NCBI GenBank assembly: GCA_023376005.1
Contig: CM042181.1
Span: 22,309,511-22,373,510, forward strand
Source of the DNA: Doryteuthis pealeii
Taxonomy: Eukaryota > Mollusca > Cephalopoda > Myopsida > Loliginidae
Direction of reading: 5' to 3'
Length of the DNA stretch: 64,000 nt
The translations under genes and the position numbers were made by a program. Below, piece by piece: positions 32,155-42,954 of this stretch. Under the pieces are notes generated by a model. It was not told where the DNA came from. It did not search any database and saw only the letters and a list, made by a program, of their open reading frames with translations. Every line of letters begins with the position of its first letter. Position 1 is the first letter of the stretch.

Positions 32155-32498
32155 TACAGAGAGGCTGATAGGTACACGTCCTGCGTCGCTGACACACAAA
32201 AATCTAAAAGGAAGCAGTAAAATTATATCCATGCATCCCAGTGTTTTTCTTTTTTCTTCCCCTCACCATTTCAAGTTAACTGTAAATACATTTCAATAGT
32301 TTCTTAGAAATTAATTATACAGGACAGGTTACAAGGTAGGAGTTAGACAGCTTTAGTTGTTTCCCAAGATTATAAATAAGAAACCTACAATTTATTATGA
32401 AACTTTAGTTGGGACATATTAATTTTCCCCCGAGGACTCATTTAAAGAAAATATGCGCATCCCAGGATGCACTAAAATAAAAAGCTATCAGCATCACT
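32155..32498 (+). repeat. MITE-K, complete copy
   Basis: Starts GAGGCTGATAGGTACACGTC and ends AAAAAGCTATCAGCATCACT, directly before a TA array. Internal landmarks are CATGCATCCCAGTGTTTTTC, AGGTTACAAGGTAGGAGTTA and CATCCCAGGATGCACTAAA. Confidence 0.8.
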
Positions 32499-32546
32499 AT
32501 ATATATATATATATATATATATCAATGGTAATATTATGGTTTTACA

Positions 32547-32588
32547 CTCATAACTCGGAGTTTCATGGTAATCCAATCATCAGATGAG
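32547..32588 (-). ncRNA. Hammerhead ribozyme-like motif (type I)
   Basis: Minus strand: stem I CTCAT (complement of 32584-32588) pairs with ATGAG (complement of 32547-32551); core CTGATGA (complement of 32577-32583); stem II TGG/CCA with a U-U at the base; GAAA (complement of 32561-32564); stem III CTC/GAG; cleavage triplet GTT. Confidence 0.6.
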
Positions 32589-32651
32589 ATCAATGGTTGA
32601 GATGTTGAAAACCAGTCGTGAAATGGTTGAGATGTTAAAAATCAAATTGAT

Positions 32652-32693
32652 CTCATCTGATGATTGGATTACCATGAAACTTCGAGTTATGAG
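32652..32693 (+). ncRNA. Hammerhead ribozyme-like motif (type I)
   Basis: Stem I CTCAT (32652-32656) with ATGAG (32689-32693), core CTGATGA (32657-32663), stem II TGG/CCA, GAAA (32676-32679), stem III CT/AG around TCG, triplet GTT ending at 32688. It is the mirror copy of 32547-32588 with one stem III change. Confidence 0.6.
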
Positions 32694-32786
32694 TGTGAAA
32701 CCATGATATTACCAGTGATTATAAATCTGCTCTGCTTTATTAGCATTGAGCACCTTTTCATGCAAATACTTTTCTCATTTTTTCAT

Positions 32787-32818
<32 letters not shown>

Positions 32819-33060
32819 ATCTACCTGAAATAAAAAAATGAATATGTAACATAGAACAAGAAAAATTAACAAAAATACCTGCACTTGATCTCTTTCTTCT
32901 TCTCATAATTTTTTTTTTTTTTTTTTTTTTTTTTGGTGTATGTGTGTGTGTGTGTGTGTATGTGTTTTACCTGTAATTAACCAACAAACCAATGTCGGAA
33001 AGCGATCATTTCCGTGTGGACTTAACAGGTGATAAAAACCTGTTCCCCGATATCCAAAAT

Positions 33061-33066
33061 ACTCAC
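33061..33066 (-). other. Splice donor of the NCK exon
   Basis: The minus strand reads ACG then GTGAGT, a strong 5' splice site. It falls in phase 0 after codon 322 and inside the SH2 domain just after FLIRDSEST. Past it, the frame continues 14 codons of sequence with no SH2 similarity and then stops, as expected for intron read-through. Confidence 0.88.
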
Positions 33067-34032
33067 CGTAGATTCACTGTCGCGAATAAGAAAGTCACCA
33101 TCGTCGGCATGTTTGCTGAGCATTTCTTCACACTGAGTCCGTGTGATTTTGCCAAAGTACCACTCTTTGTCAGCTAGAGGTCCCGATAAATGCTGGTGTT
33201 TCTGATTACCAAGTACACTAAGTGATGAAGCATTTGAAAGACTACTAGCTGACTGAGAGTGCGGAGTACATGAACTATCGTTAGTGGCCGTATCATACTC
33301 AATGTCATCAACGACCTGTACATAGTTTCGAGGCACAAGCCCAATTTGGCCAAATCTATTCCGAGCTTTCCACCAATCAGGATCTTCCATCGGTTTCTCC
33401 AGAACTAATAACCGATCCCCTTTCTCAAAACTAAGCTCTTCTTGATTTGTACGAGTGAACGTGTACAACGCCGTTACCACTTGCAGGCTGTCCATCGAGA
33501 CCAAGTCCAGACGTGCAGCAGCCATTCCGCCGGACATGTCCAAGTTCTGTTCCAACTCGACATAATTCGAGGGAAACCATCCGTATTCCTCGTTGGCTTT
33601 CCGTCCTCGCCACCATCCGTCGATGGATTTCTCCATTACTATCACCTTTTCGGATTTAGCCAACGATATCTCGTCGGGACGCTGTGCAACATACCCATAT
33701 TTAACGATGGCGGGGACGTGTTCGCACATCTGGATGTCGGCACCCCCGGGGCTCTTCTGGTCGAGGGTCGTGACCCCATTGCGTGGGGCCTGCAGGGTGG
33801 CCGTAGGATATTTGTTTTTCTTCCGAGTGAGGAAACCAGAAAAGAAGGAAGGTTTGGATTTTTTGACGTAATTCGATGGCACGAAGCCAGCTTTGCTCTG
33901 CAAATTCTGGACTTTCCACCATTCTTTACTATCGTCGAGAAGACGAAGTTTCTCATTCTTTTTGATATCCAACTCTTGGCTGTTTTCAGCCTTGTAATCA
34001 TATTTTGCTATTACAATCACCTCCTCAGCCAT
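33067..34032 (-). CDS. NCK: NCK-family SH2/SH3 adaptor, first coding exon (residues 1-322, partial)
   Basis: NCK adaptors link phosphotyrosine receptors and scaffolds to actin regulators such as N-WASP and PAK in the cytoplasm. Seen here: SH3-1 at ~5-57 (AKYDY, WW 38-39, GFVPSNYV 49-56), SH3-2 at ~106-160 (WW 140-141, GWFPSNYV 151-158), SH3-3 at ~184-241 (WW 220-221, GLVPRNYV 231-238), a Ser-rich linker (253-273), and the start of SH2 at W291 with the phosphotyrosine-binding Arg317 in FLIRDSES. The first residues ([17 protein letters not shown]) match vertebrate NCK closely. Known NCKs have ~375-380 residues, so about 55-60 are missing and lie in later exon(s) at lower coordinates. The start is the only in-frame Met before SH3-1. 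Exon boundaries are inferred from splice sites. NCK1 and NCK2 are vertebrate duplicates, so one generic symbol is used. Confidence 0.95.
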
Positions 34033-34055
34033 CTTAGAATCACAGCAGTGATCAT
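34017..34055 (-). other. Short upstream ORF overlapping the NCK start
   Basis: An ATG lies at the first bases after the acceptor (34053-34055), in another frame. It encodes [12 protein letters not shown] and stops at a TGA inside NCK codons 5-6. If this exon starts at the predicted acceptor, ribosomes meet this ATG before the NCK ATG at 34030-34032. Any regulatory effect is inference. Confidence 0.6.
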
Positions 34056-34090
34056 CTGAAAAACAGGGAAAAAGAAAAAAAAAAGGAATT
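34056..34090 (-). other. Splice acceptor before the NCK start
   Basis: The minus strand reads a long pyrimidine run, CTTTTTCCCTGTTTTTCAG, with AG at 34056-34057. This places 23 bases of 5' untranslated sequence in the exon and implies at least one upstream non-coding exon. Confidence 0.8.
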
Positions 34091-34189
34091 AGATCAATTG
34101 GTTGCGGGTTATTTTATGCCAAAGTCAATTTAACAGTTATAATATGTGGAAAAATAATAAATAAATATGAAAAATAAAAATAATAAATA

Positions 34190-34712
34190 AATAGTATTAT
34201 TTGGATAATTCAGACTATTATCCTCATCTTTATTGTTATTGACACTATTTCTCTAAATTTTTTAAATGAGGCTTGATAATTAGTATTATTTGGATTATTC
34301 AGACTATTGTCCTCATCTTTATTGTTATCTGTACAATGTTTCGAACTTGTGAACCTTCTTGTCATAATCGGGAGCCATCCCGGAACTTTGAACCCAACAC
34401 GAGTCTGATAAGAAACACCTGAAGAAGGTCGGAGAGCACATCAGCTGAAACATTGTAACAATATAGATGAGGACAATAGTCCCAATAATACAAATAATAC
34501 TAATTATCAAGCCTCATCTTAAAAATTCAGAGAAATAGTGTAGATAACAATAAAGATGAGGACAATAGTCTGAATAATACAAATAATCCAAATTATCAAG
34601 CCTTATCTCAAAAATTCAGAGAAATAGTGTAGATAACAATAAAGATGAGGACAATAGTCCGTATAAACCAAATTATCAAGCCTCATCTCAAAAATTCAGA
34701 GAAATAATAAAT
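34190..34712. repeat. SINE-F tails: one minus, one plus, then tandem tail units
   Basis: A minus-strand tail at 34200-34345 (with an extra short repeat of TTATTCAGACTATTGTCCTC), a plus-strand tail from ~34400 (ACACCTGAAGAAGGTCGG), then units of ~85 bp (AATAGTGTAGATAACAATAA, AGATGAGGACAATAGTC, CAAGCCTCATCTCAAAAATT) at ~34445, 34535 and 34625. It lies in the presumed 5' intron of NCK. Confidence 0.7.
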
Positions 34713-34833
34713 AAATACATAAAAATAATAAATGAATGAATATGAAAAATAAGATTTGTGAAGATGATTTATTAACATTTGAAAATTCAGGTGGGCTCAA
34801 TTAAGCTGGCTTGTGGGAAATTAAAAGTGTTGT

Positions 34834-34836
<3 letters not shown>

Positions 34837-34872
<36 letters not shown>

Positions 34873-34950
34873 GAATAGAAACAGATGAAACAAACAATTT
34901 CATTCAATTAACATTTTGCCTTGGTGTATTAATGTGGTTTCATCAGAATT
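34837..34950 (-). ncRNA. Degraded hammerhead-like motif beside a TA array
   Basis: Minus strand: AATT stem I strands (complement of 34947-34950 and 34906-34909), intact CTGATGA (complement of 34940-34946), but CAAA in place of GAAA and a worn stem III. The (TA)n is 34837-34869. Probably a dead copy. Confidence 0.35.
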
Positions 34951-35245
34951 TATTTTGAGGTAAGAAACTGCTATGTGTATATATATTGAAAAGGTGGAGG
35001 GAGTGTGAGAGAAAAGTAGGGGAGAGAGAGCAGATGCTATCAACGGACAGTTACTATATAAATCCCCTTAAATTAGTAGATGATTAATCCAAACAAAACG
35101 GGTAAGTCAACTGTATTTCTTGAATATTAGTCTGTTTGAATTTATAGTTTGCTTCATGCTTCAATGAAAAATTTAAAAAATAAAAAACTTTTATTTTTGA
35201 TCACCTTGTCCTCAAATACGTGATGCATAGGCGAAACCCTTACAA

Positions 35246-35310
<65 letters not shown>

Positions 35311-35345
35311 TAAACACAACACATACAAACACATATATATATATA

Positions 35346-35519
35346 TTTATTATAGTGTACAATACATTTAAGGTGCAATTATTACCATTGGTTTCTGAGC
35401 AGCATGCCTACGCCGCTGCCCATCATCACGGCAACGCACTTATGGGCAGCGGCGTAGGCATGCTGCTCAGAAACCAATGGTAATAATTGCACCTTAAATG
35501 TATTGTACACTATAATAAA
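35346..35519. repeat. Near-perfect palindrome, 78 bp arms, with a hammerhead relic
   Basis: The arms 35346-35423 and 35442-35519 are separated by 18 bases. Minus strand: GTGATGA (C3 lost), an 8 bp stem II (TGGGCAGC with GCTGCTCA), GAAA, CCAATGG and triplet GTA. TA arrays flank it (35251-35288; 35590-35650), and ATTGAGCAC is at 35543. Confidence 0.75.
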
Positions 35520-35585
35520 TAAATACCGCTCTTACATGAGTAATTGAGCACTTTATTCTCATTTCTCCAATACTAACAAAGGATT

Positions 35586-36300
<715 letters not shown>

Positions 36301-36790
36301 TAAATAGAAGAAAGAGAGGAGGAGATGTGATACTATGTGAGGAGGAGGAGGAAGAGTGATACTATGTGAAGCGAGGAGGAGGAGGAAGAGTGATACTATG
36401 TGAAGAGAGGAGGAGGAGGAAGAAGAGTGACTATGTGAAGAGAGGGAGAGGAGGAAGAAGAGTGATACTATGTGAAGAGAGGGAGGAGGAGAAGAAGAGT
36501 GATACTATGTGAAGAGAGGGAGGAGGACTATGTGAAGAGAGGGAGGAGGAGGAAGAGTGATACTATGTGAAGAGAGGAGGAGGAGGAAGAGTGATACTAT
36601 GTGAAGGAGGAGGTGAAGAGGAGGAGGAGGAAGAGTGATACTATGTGAAGAGAGGGAGGAGGAAGAGTGATACTATGTGAAGAGAGGAGGATGATACTAT
36701 GTGAAGAGGAGGAGGAGGAAGAGTGATACTATGTGAGGAGGAGGAGGAGGAAGAGTGATACTATGTGAAGAGAGGGAGGAGGAGAAGGTG
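36301..36790. repeat. GA-rich minisatellite
   Basis: GTGATACTATGTGAAGAGAG plus GGAGGAGGAGGAA repeats with unit lengths of ~30-45 bp, about 13 copies. Strong purine bias on the plus strand. Confidence 0.9.
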
Positions 36791-36879
36791 TGATAATATG
36801 TGCTGTGTATTATGTTATATGTAATCTGTTGCAAAATGCCGGCCGCCTTCCTGTGCAGACAGGGGAAATAAATCCAACG

Positions 36880-37230
36880 ACCACATTTCTCCATTGAGTA
36901 AAAAGATAATTAGAGCACACCACCGCCACCACCACCCCCCTCCTTTCACCCCCCCACACCTGGGGGTGGGGGGCACGGACGGAGGGGTTTGGGGGGTGGG
37001 GGGGTCGGTGGAGAATAGAAGAATGAGTGGGTGGCAGAAGCAAAAAAATGCTGTCAGCTGCACGAGGAGACAGACGCAATATCCCCCCCCCCCTCCAACA
37101 CACCCACCCACCATCTCTCTCTCGTTTTTCAGGAGCAGAGAAATAAGGTCAGAGCAACAAAGGGGACCCCACCCCCACCCTCCTCAGCACCCCCCACCAC
37201 GGAGATGAAAAAAAAAGAGTGACAGGAAGA
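36880..37230. other. C-rich then G-rich block
   Basis: CACCGCCACCACCACCCCCC followed by GGGGGTGGGGGGC and GGGGTTTGGGGGGTGGGGGG. It could form G-quadruplexes on either strand. Overlapping proline-rich frames on both strands are compositional. Confidence 0.6.
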
Positions 37231-37479
37231 GGATAGAGTGTCATCGTAGTAGGAGGGAGGTGTAGGCGGGAGTGGGAGTGGCAATAAAAAAAATCAAATC
37301 CATAATTCCAGCATGTACTCCAGAAGTTTGAAACACCAGGCCAATAATCTAACCGGTTCTTTTAGAAAGACAAAATGCAAGCAAACAGTGTTTGTGATAT
37401 ATGTAATTACATTTCTAACACTTTCACGGGCACCCGGTGAGGACCAACCTCATAGGATCTAATAAGACTTTTAAGGTAC

Positions 37480-37526
<47 letters not shown>

Positions 37527-37657
37527 GTGGTGTGTGTGTGTGATAATTCTAATAATATAGTTTTCTATATTAATAAATAAAGAGTACTAAATATCTGTGA
37601 TAGAGCATATATATCTAAATTAGGATAGCCCATACCTACTGTTATTTGCCAAGCACC

Positions 37658-37693
<36 letters not shown>

Positions 37694-38023
37694 GGTAATC
37701 CAAATGACTGGTTGTAATGGATGATTCTATTTGGGATCTTCAAAATCTCACTGTATAACCATACTGTATGCTCTTAAACATATACTCATACAAGGATTTT
37801 TATGAATCCCTAAAGAGAGCTCAATGTATAATAATCAATAAATTAGATTATATACACAGCAATATTTAACTTTCAAAGAAGGAAAAACTTAACAAACCGT
37901 CATTCCGTAATAATTTATTTTGACCAGAAACAAAAAAAAAAATTTTAATTAATTTTTTAAAAATTCTTAAGAGCCCCAGTCTCATCAAACTGGTTTTATA
38001 TATATATATATATACACATATAC

Positions 38024-38062
<39 letters not shown>

Positions 38063-38205
38063 TTGTATAACCCCTTAGATAAGTGCAAAACAATGTTTTA
38101 TAAAAAGTTCATTTTCTTCTTAAAATCTAAACAACAGGATTTTTTTAACTACTGAAACATAAAACAAAAAACCTATCATCAGTTCAGTCTGTATAATTAT
38201 TTACT
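37231..38205. other. Microsatellites and unclassified sequence
   Basis: (TC)n at 37482-37524, (TG)n at 37662-37691, and mixed TA/CA at 37998-38062. The intervening sequence is AT-rich with no gene signal. Confidence 0.6.
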
Positions 38206-38462
38206 AAGCTTAGCTTAGATGTGGCACAAGGCCAGAAATATGGGGCGCCCAGTGAGAATCGAACTCACTAACAATGGTCTTCGAATCTAACTTGCTAACC
38301 ATTACACCACATGAGGTGCCTTATATTTTCTGTATATAGTTATTTACTAAGCTTTGCTTAGATGTGGCACGAAGCCAGAAGTATGGGACACCCAGTGAGA
38401 ATCGAACTCACTAACAATGGCGTGCAAATCTAGCTTGCTAACCATTATACCACGTGAGGTGC
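38206..38462 (-). repeat. tRNA-D, two tandem tRNA-like repeats
   Basis: Two copies (38206-38322 and 38344-38462). On the minus strand each reads CCTCATGTGGTGTAATGGTT and AGCAAG, then box B GTGAGTTCGATTCTCACTGG, then CCATATTTCTGGCCTTGTGC (second copy diverged). Period is ~140 bp. A worn third copy is at ~59428-59505, and a body fragment at 2838-2880. Confidence 0.75.
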
Positions 38463-38469
38463 CTGTATA

Positions 38470-38645
38470 GCATCCACCTAGGAACACCAAGATTCCAGGT
38501 TCAATATCAGCCCTCGCCTACTCAGCGCATGAGTAGCACAGTTTGGATCTGTGCAGTAAAGTAGGGAGTTAACAGTGGTCGTGGCTCAACACCTCCAATG
38601 CAAAAATGATCTCCCTGGTCTAGCGCAAAGGGATAGACTCCCTAT
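38470..38645 (+). repeat. SINE-C, partial
   Basis: CCAGGTTCAATATCAGCC (box B region), GCGCATGAGTAGCACAG, AAAATGATCTCCCTGGTCTA and GGGATAGACTCCC. Box A is not recognisable. Confidence 0.7.
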
Positions 38646-38647
38646 CT

Positions 38648-38842
38648 GTCCGACCACCCATCAAGCTTAAATAAGGGCCAAAGTGGACAGTTGCAGATCA
38701 TGGACTGCCCAGCCATCAGGATTCCATCCTTAAGCATCACAGGTCGCCACCCACAGCCAATAGGTGGCCCCATTGGGATAGTCTTACCACTCTGCAGAGG
38801 TGCAGTCGATGTATTCTAATGCCCCAGCCAACAGGATATTCG
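38648..38842 (-). repeat. Rep-A head fragment
   Basis: GGGCCAAAGTGGACAGTTGC to CCCCAGCCAACAGGAT, the head third of the family read in reverse. Confidence 0.75.
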
Positions 38843-39013
38843 AATATTTGGGTCTCAAAAGTGGGAAATGCCGTAATCTGATTCTATTTTATAGGCTCAG
38901 CAAAAATGGGGGATTTCCCATTTGGAATTCACACACAATCAGGATATTATTAAATTCACAACGGCTTTCCCCACCACTGTGTGATACCACACCCAAGCAA
39001 AGTACAAAAACGG

Positions 39014-39051
39014 AGGGTTAGTTCATTATAATTGAGCAGAAGGACTCAGAT

Positions 39052-39082
<31 letters not shown>

Positions 39083-39125
39083 GGATTTTATTTGAATAGA
39101 ATGAGTTCTGGGGTGAATAGGTTGA
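39014..39125 (+). repeat. Rep-P fragment with expanded AAT run
   Basis: GTTCATTATAATTGAGCAGA, then (AAT)9, then TTTGAATAGAATGAGTTCTG. Matches 14171-14260. Confidence 0.75.
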
Positions 39126-39240
39126 AATGGTAGGTGTGGCGCTCCACCTCAGACGCTAATATAATCTCCTTGGTCTAGCGCTTGTGAAAAGGGATAGACT
39201 CTCTCGCTGATACCGACTTTAGGCCACCCCGACGACTTTA

Positions 39241-39285
<45 letters not shown>
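39126..39285 (+). repeat. SINE-C 3' half with (TA)n tail
   Basis: GTAGGTGTGGCGCTCCACCT to CCGACGACTTTAC, passing directly into a 43 bp TA array. This shows TA as the family's 3' tail. Confidence 0.8.
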
Positions 39286-39288
<3 letters not shown>

Positions 39289-39750
39289 TCTATTCATATC
39301 TATATATCTATCTGATGCCCTAAGCAATGAAAATAATGGAGGCAATTTTCTTTGTCATAACATCACATTGGTATGCGCTTGATATTAAAACTGTTCTGGC
39401 TGTTACAGTAAGAATTGCATATACTTTGTTGTTTTGTGTTTTAATTCCAGTCAAGTTATGTTGTATTTTACTTTTTCAAATGTCCCTCGTATGTTGGCGA
39501 ATGTCTTCATATCAAAAACTATAAAAACTCGAAAAAACCATAATCATCGGTTTAAAATAAATGGGTTATTTAATGCCAAAGCCATCCTTATAGAAGAATA
39601 GTAGCAATATTATTAAACCATATATAATATATATATATATATATGGATCGATGGATGTGAACAAATTGAGATATTGGAGAAATTTGGTAGTCAGGATTGA
39701 ACCTGTAACTTCCAGATGATCATCATTTAGAATTGTATTAAAAGTAAAAG

Positions 39751-39992
39751 TAAAGTCGACGGGGCGGCCTAGAGTCGATATCAGCCAGTCAGCAAGGGAG
39801 TCTATCCCCTTTTCAATAGCGCTAGACAAAGAAGATTGTTTTTAGCATCTGAGGTGGAACACCACACCTACCATCAGCTCCTTACTTTACCGCACAGATC
39901 CCTGTGCTACTCATACGCTGAGTTGGCGGGACCGGTAGCAAACTAGGAACATTGTGCTTTCTAGCCGAACGCTCTACCGACTGAGCTAACCC
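39751..39992 (-). repeat. SINE-C, complete copy
   Basis: Reverse order: GTAAAGTCGACGGGGCGGCC (3' end) through CTGAGGTGGAACACCACACC to the head, whose box A reads TAGCTCAGTCGG and box B TAGTTTGCTACCGG. Confidence 0.85.
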
Positions 39993-40014
39993 GGCCTATT
40001 ACCTCAACCTTTAT

Positions 40015-40200
40015 ATCGTGCATATAAATAATAAAGATGAGGACAACAGTCCAAAAAATTAAAATAATACAAATTATCAAGCCTCATCTCAAAAATTCAG
40101 AGAAATAGTGCAGATAACAATAAAGATGAGGACAACAGTCCAAAGAAATCCAAATAACACAAATTATCAAGCCTCATCTCAAAAGTTTAGACAAATAACA
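40015..40200 (+). repeat. SINE-F tail, two tandem units
   Basis: AATAAAGATGAGGACAACAG and CAAGCCTCATCTCAAAAATT at ~40028 and ~40117, period ~90 bp. No head. Confidence 0.7.
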
Positions 40201-40230
40201 AATTAGATTTTTTTTTAAATTTTAAAAAAA

Positions 40231-40283
40231 GGTTAAATCCTACTTAACGGACATAAATTCCACCTTCGTATGTCACCCTGCCG

Positions 40284-40315
<32 letters not shown>

Positions 40316-40670
40316 CGGAATTAACTGAATTTAATAAAATTTTCAATGTTGATATATTAATGAATAAAAGATATAATGCACTAGTTATTTTATTTAAAAA
40401 CTTTTACATATTTTTCAGGTCAGTTAACTTTGAACCACGTATGTTTTGAAGCGTAACACAGATTCTCAAAGAACATGGTTCAAAGTTAACTGAGCTGAAA
40501 AATGTAAAAGTTTTTAAATAAAATGGTGCATTATATCTTTTATTCATTAATATAGCAACACTGAAAATTTCATTAAATTCGGTTAATTCTCTGATTTTTG
40601 GTATTTTTTTTTTCTTTCAGTGGGTTGACATACGATGGTGGAATTTAGGTCCGTTATGAAGGATTTAACA
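40231..40670. repeat. Large foldback element, ~200 bp arms
   Basis: The left arm (40231-40448) starts GGTTAAATCCTACTTAACGG and the right arm (40473-40670) ends GAAGGATTTAAC. AACTTTTACAT near 40400 pairs with ATGTAAAAGTT near 40502. The arms differ by scattered substitutions, indicating age. No coding sequence. Confidence 0.88.
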
Positions 40671-40743
40671 AAAAAAAAAATATCCATATCTTATTCTTTA
40701 AGTTAGACCAACTTTAAACAAATTGGAATCATTTTTTTTTTTT

Positions 40744-40916
40744 GTTTTTGTTTTACGGCACATCAACCTCAGTGGGTCATTTAATGCCAAAAAAGTTTTG
40801 AAATAAATCAATTCTTAATGGATAATACAATTTTTTTATAAATGCATTTTTCTATTTAACCCATAGATGGGACCCTAACAGGTACTACCACTCCAGGTCA
40901 GAGTGGACTACGGAAT
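40744..40916 (-). repeat. Rep-A, 5'-truncated copy
   Basis: Reversed tail TTTGTTTTTGTTTTACGGC through CTACCACTCCAGGTCAGAGT. Confidence 0.75.
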
Positions 40917-41880
40917 CATTTTGGATCCCCCCCCCCCGGTTTCACCAAAATGTCTTGGAGATTGGTAAAAGTCGTTAAGAATAAAACGAACCATTTTCTC
41001 ATCTTTTTGACAAATGATTGAATTTACAAATGAATTAAACAAGCAGAATACACGGACCACAACCTGTAATCGTTGGCAATAATTCCAATCTAGGTCAGGA
41101 GAAGAGGAGAGGGGGGTGAGAAGGCGGCGGCGGAGGTGGGCAGGCCACCCTCGACACCACTACACAACACCTGCCCCCCCCCTGCATCTGCTGGAAAGAT
41201 TCTAGGTCTCTGATAAATACAAAAGAGAGAGAGAGAGAGAGAGAGAGATAAGGTGCTACCCCCCCTTAGCCTTGCTCTACTGACAGAAAGATATGAATCC
41301 AAGATGGATGGATGGGTTGCGTGGGGGGGGGGAGAGCAGAGACGGAGAGGCGGGGGTGGTGGCTACTAAGGTTGCAGCAAGACATCATCTGGTAGAGATA
41401 AGCAACACTTCCTTTACACCCAACCACCACTTACACAACATTCTACCACCACCATCACCACCCCACCTTCTTACACCCCCCTGTCCCCCCCCAAAATAAA
41501 AGCTCAGATTCAGAACTCAAACTATAAACAGTCCCAAATCTTGGACGAGTTCACGCTTATTGGGCAACTTTTTTTTATTATTTATTCTCAAAGGTTATTT
41601 CAATAAACTCCTAATTAATTAGAAAGGACAATCAAATTTTAATTTCATTTCCCCACCCTCAACCCCAACATTCTCCTGTGCCTTTCAGCCAATGTAAAAA
41701 AAAAAAAAAAATTAATGTATATATTAATACTCGTGTTCCTTAATTGTATGACCATTATCATCTTGCAATACCCTCTGGTTAAAAATGAGACTGTGCAAAT
41801 AATCCAAGAGGAAATGCAAAAAATGTAAATCCTGATCATCTGGTGCTGCTTATCTGCTGAATTCTTATTTATTATGATAC
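40917..41880. other. Unclassified; short GA and C tracts
   Basis: C9 at ~40930, (GA)n at 41224-41249, CT/GGAG-rich around 41100-41350, and a C-rich stretch at 41440-41500. No supported gene. Confidence 0.5.
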
Positions 41881-42250
41881 AGCACCCCAACCATTTAACT
41901 GGTTGATAGAGAGGAGATGGGCACTACCAAATAACTCCTATTGCCCTGGGATTCGCCACAGCACCCCAACCATCTAACAGGTTATAAGAGAGGAGAGGTA
42001 CTGCCAAATAAGAGGTTATATGAAACATCCATTGTGTAGAAGAATTCCAATTACCGTCGAATTGGCAGACAAGGCAACAAGGAAGCCGTAACCCAATACA
42101 GATCTTACATTGTTGCAAACCTACTGACAGGTTATTTATAAAACACCATGACACCACAGAAACCAAGCAGCCAATCAGAACTCAAGGAATGGAGTTCCAT
42201 AAGTACCAGCTGTTTTGGGCACCAGTTCAGTTGTGCTTAGCTAGTTGCTG
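41881..42250. repeat. ~85 bp imperfect duplication and unclassified sequence
   Basis: AGCACCCCAACCATYTAACW and GGTT...GAGAGGAGA occur at 41881 and 41966. The rest (42026-42250) matches no family I can name. Confidence 0.55.
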
Positions 42251-42279
42251 TTGTTCAAACCAACAGTATCCTAACAGAT

Positions 42280-42620
42280 TTAACAGTATTTCTCTGAATG
42301 TTTTGAGATGAGGCTTGATGATTAAGATTATCTGCGTTATTCGGACTATTGTCCTCATCTTCATTGTTATTTGTACAACGTTTCGGCCGATATGCCCTCC
42401 GGCCTTCAAGTTCATGATGGCTCCCGATTACAACAAGAAAGTTCCCGAGATCGAAAAGAAAGTTCCCGAGTTCGAAAAGAAGGTTCCCGAGTCCGAGAAG
42501 GTTCCCGAGTCCAACAAGAAATACCTGAAGAAGGCTGGAGGGTATATCGGCCAAAACGTTGTACAAATAACAATGAAGATGGGGACAATAGTCCGAATAA
42601 CGCAGATAATACTAGACTTC
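42280..42620. repeat. SINE-F tail foldback with a repeated central block
   Basis: Minus tail (42280-42415) and plus tail (42515-42620) form an inverted repeat of ~105 bp. Between them GTTCCCGAG plus WTCGAAAAGAAA repeats four times, giving KVPE(I/F/S)EK-type translations in one frame. Normal SINE-F has one such CCCGAGTCCAACAAGAAATA segment, so the centre is an internal expansion. Confidence 0.75.
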
Positions 42621-42954
42621 AACACATTGTAAATTGCTTCTTTTTCCACACCCATTCTGATCTTTATTCTCGTTTCAATTCCAACAATAAAATGGATGCT
42701 TCCCCTCAGCCGGCAACCATCGCAATTTGATATTCTAGAAAAAAAAAAATGGCCTGAAATCCGCAACTGGTCTCCTCATTATTCCATTCCTCTGTCGACT
42801 GAAAATGTCACTTTGTAATGGCGAGTTAAATGATCAAATGTAAAACCTCAAAAAAGACTCAAAGGGAAGAGAAAAGACAAGATTGTTCGCTCAAAATCAA
42901 TTAGCCTAATTAAAAAAAAAACTAGTAAGACCTGTGGATATACCCAGTGATGCA

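Larger units (their letters stand above)
32527..32714. repeat. Inverted repeat with a hammerhead in each arm
   Basis: The arms 32527-32594 and 32647-32714 are near-perfect reverse complements. TA arrays stand on both sides (32499-32522, 32792-32818). The spacer contains a direct repeat of GGTTGAGATGTT. The ATTGAGCAC module follows at 32745. Confidence 0.85.

Noticed and set aside
33442..34059. 205-codon plus-strand frame and other frames opposite NCK
   Set aside because: Antisense or shifted shadows of the NCK exon; the minus-strand SH3/SH2 reading explains the sequence.
36894..37222. Proline/histidine-rich frames
   Set aside because: Products of C- and G-tracts, open on both strands.
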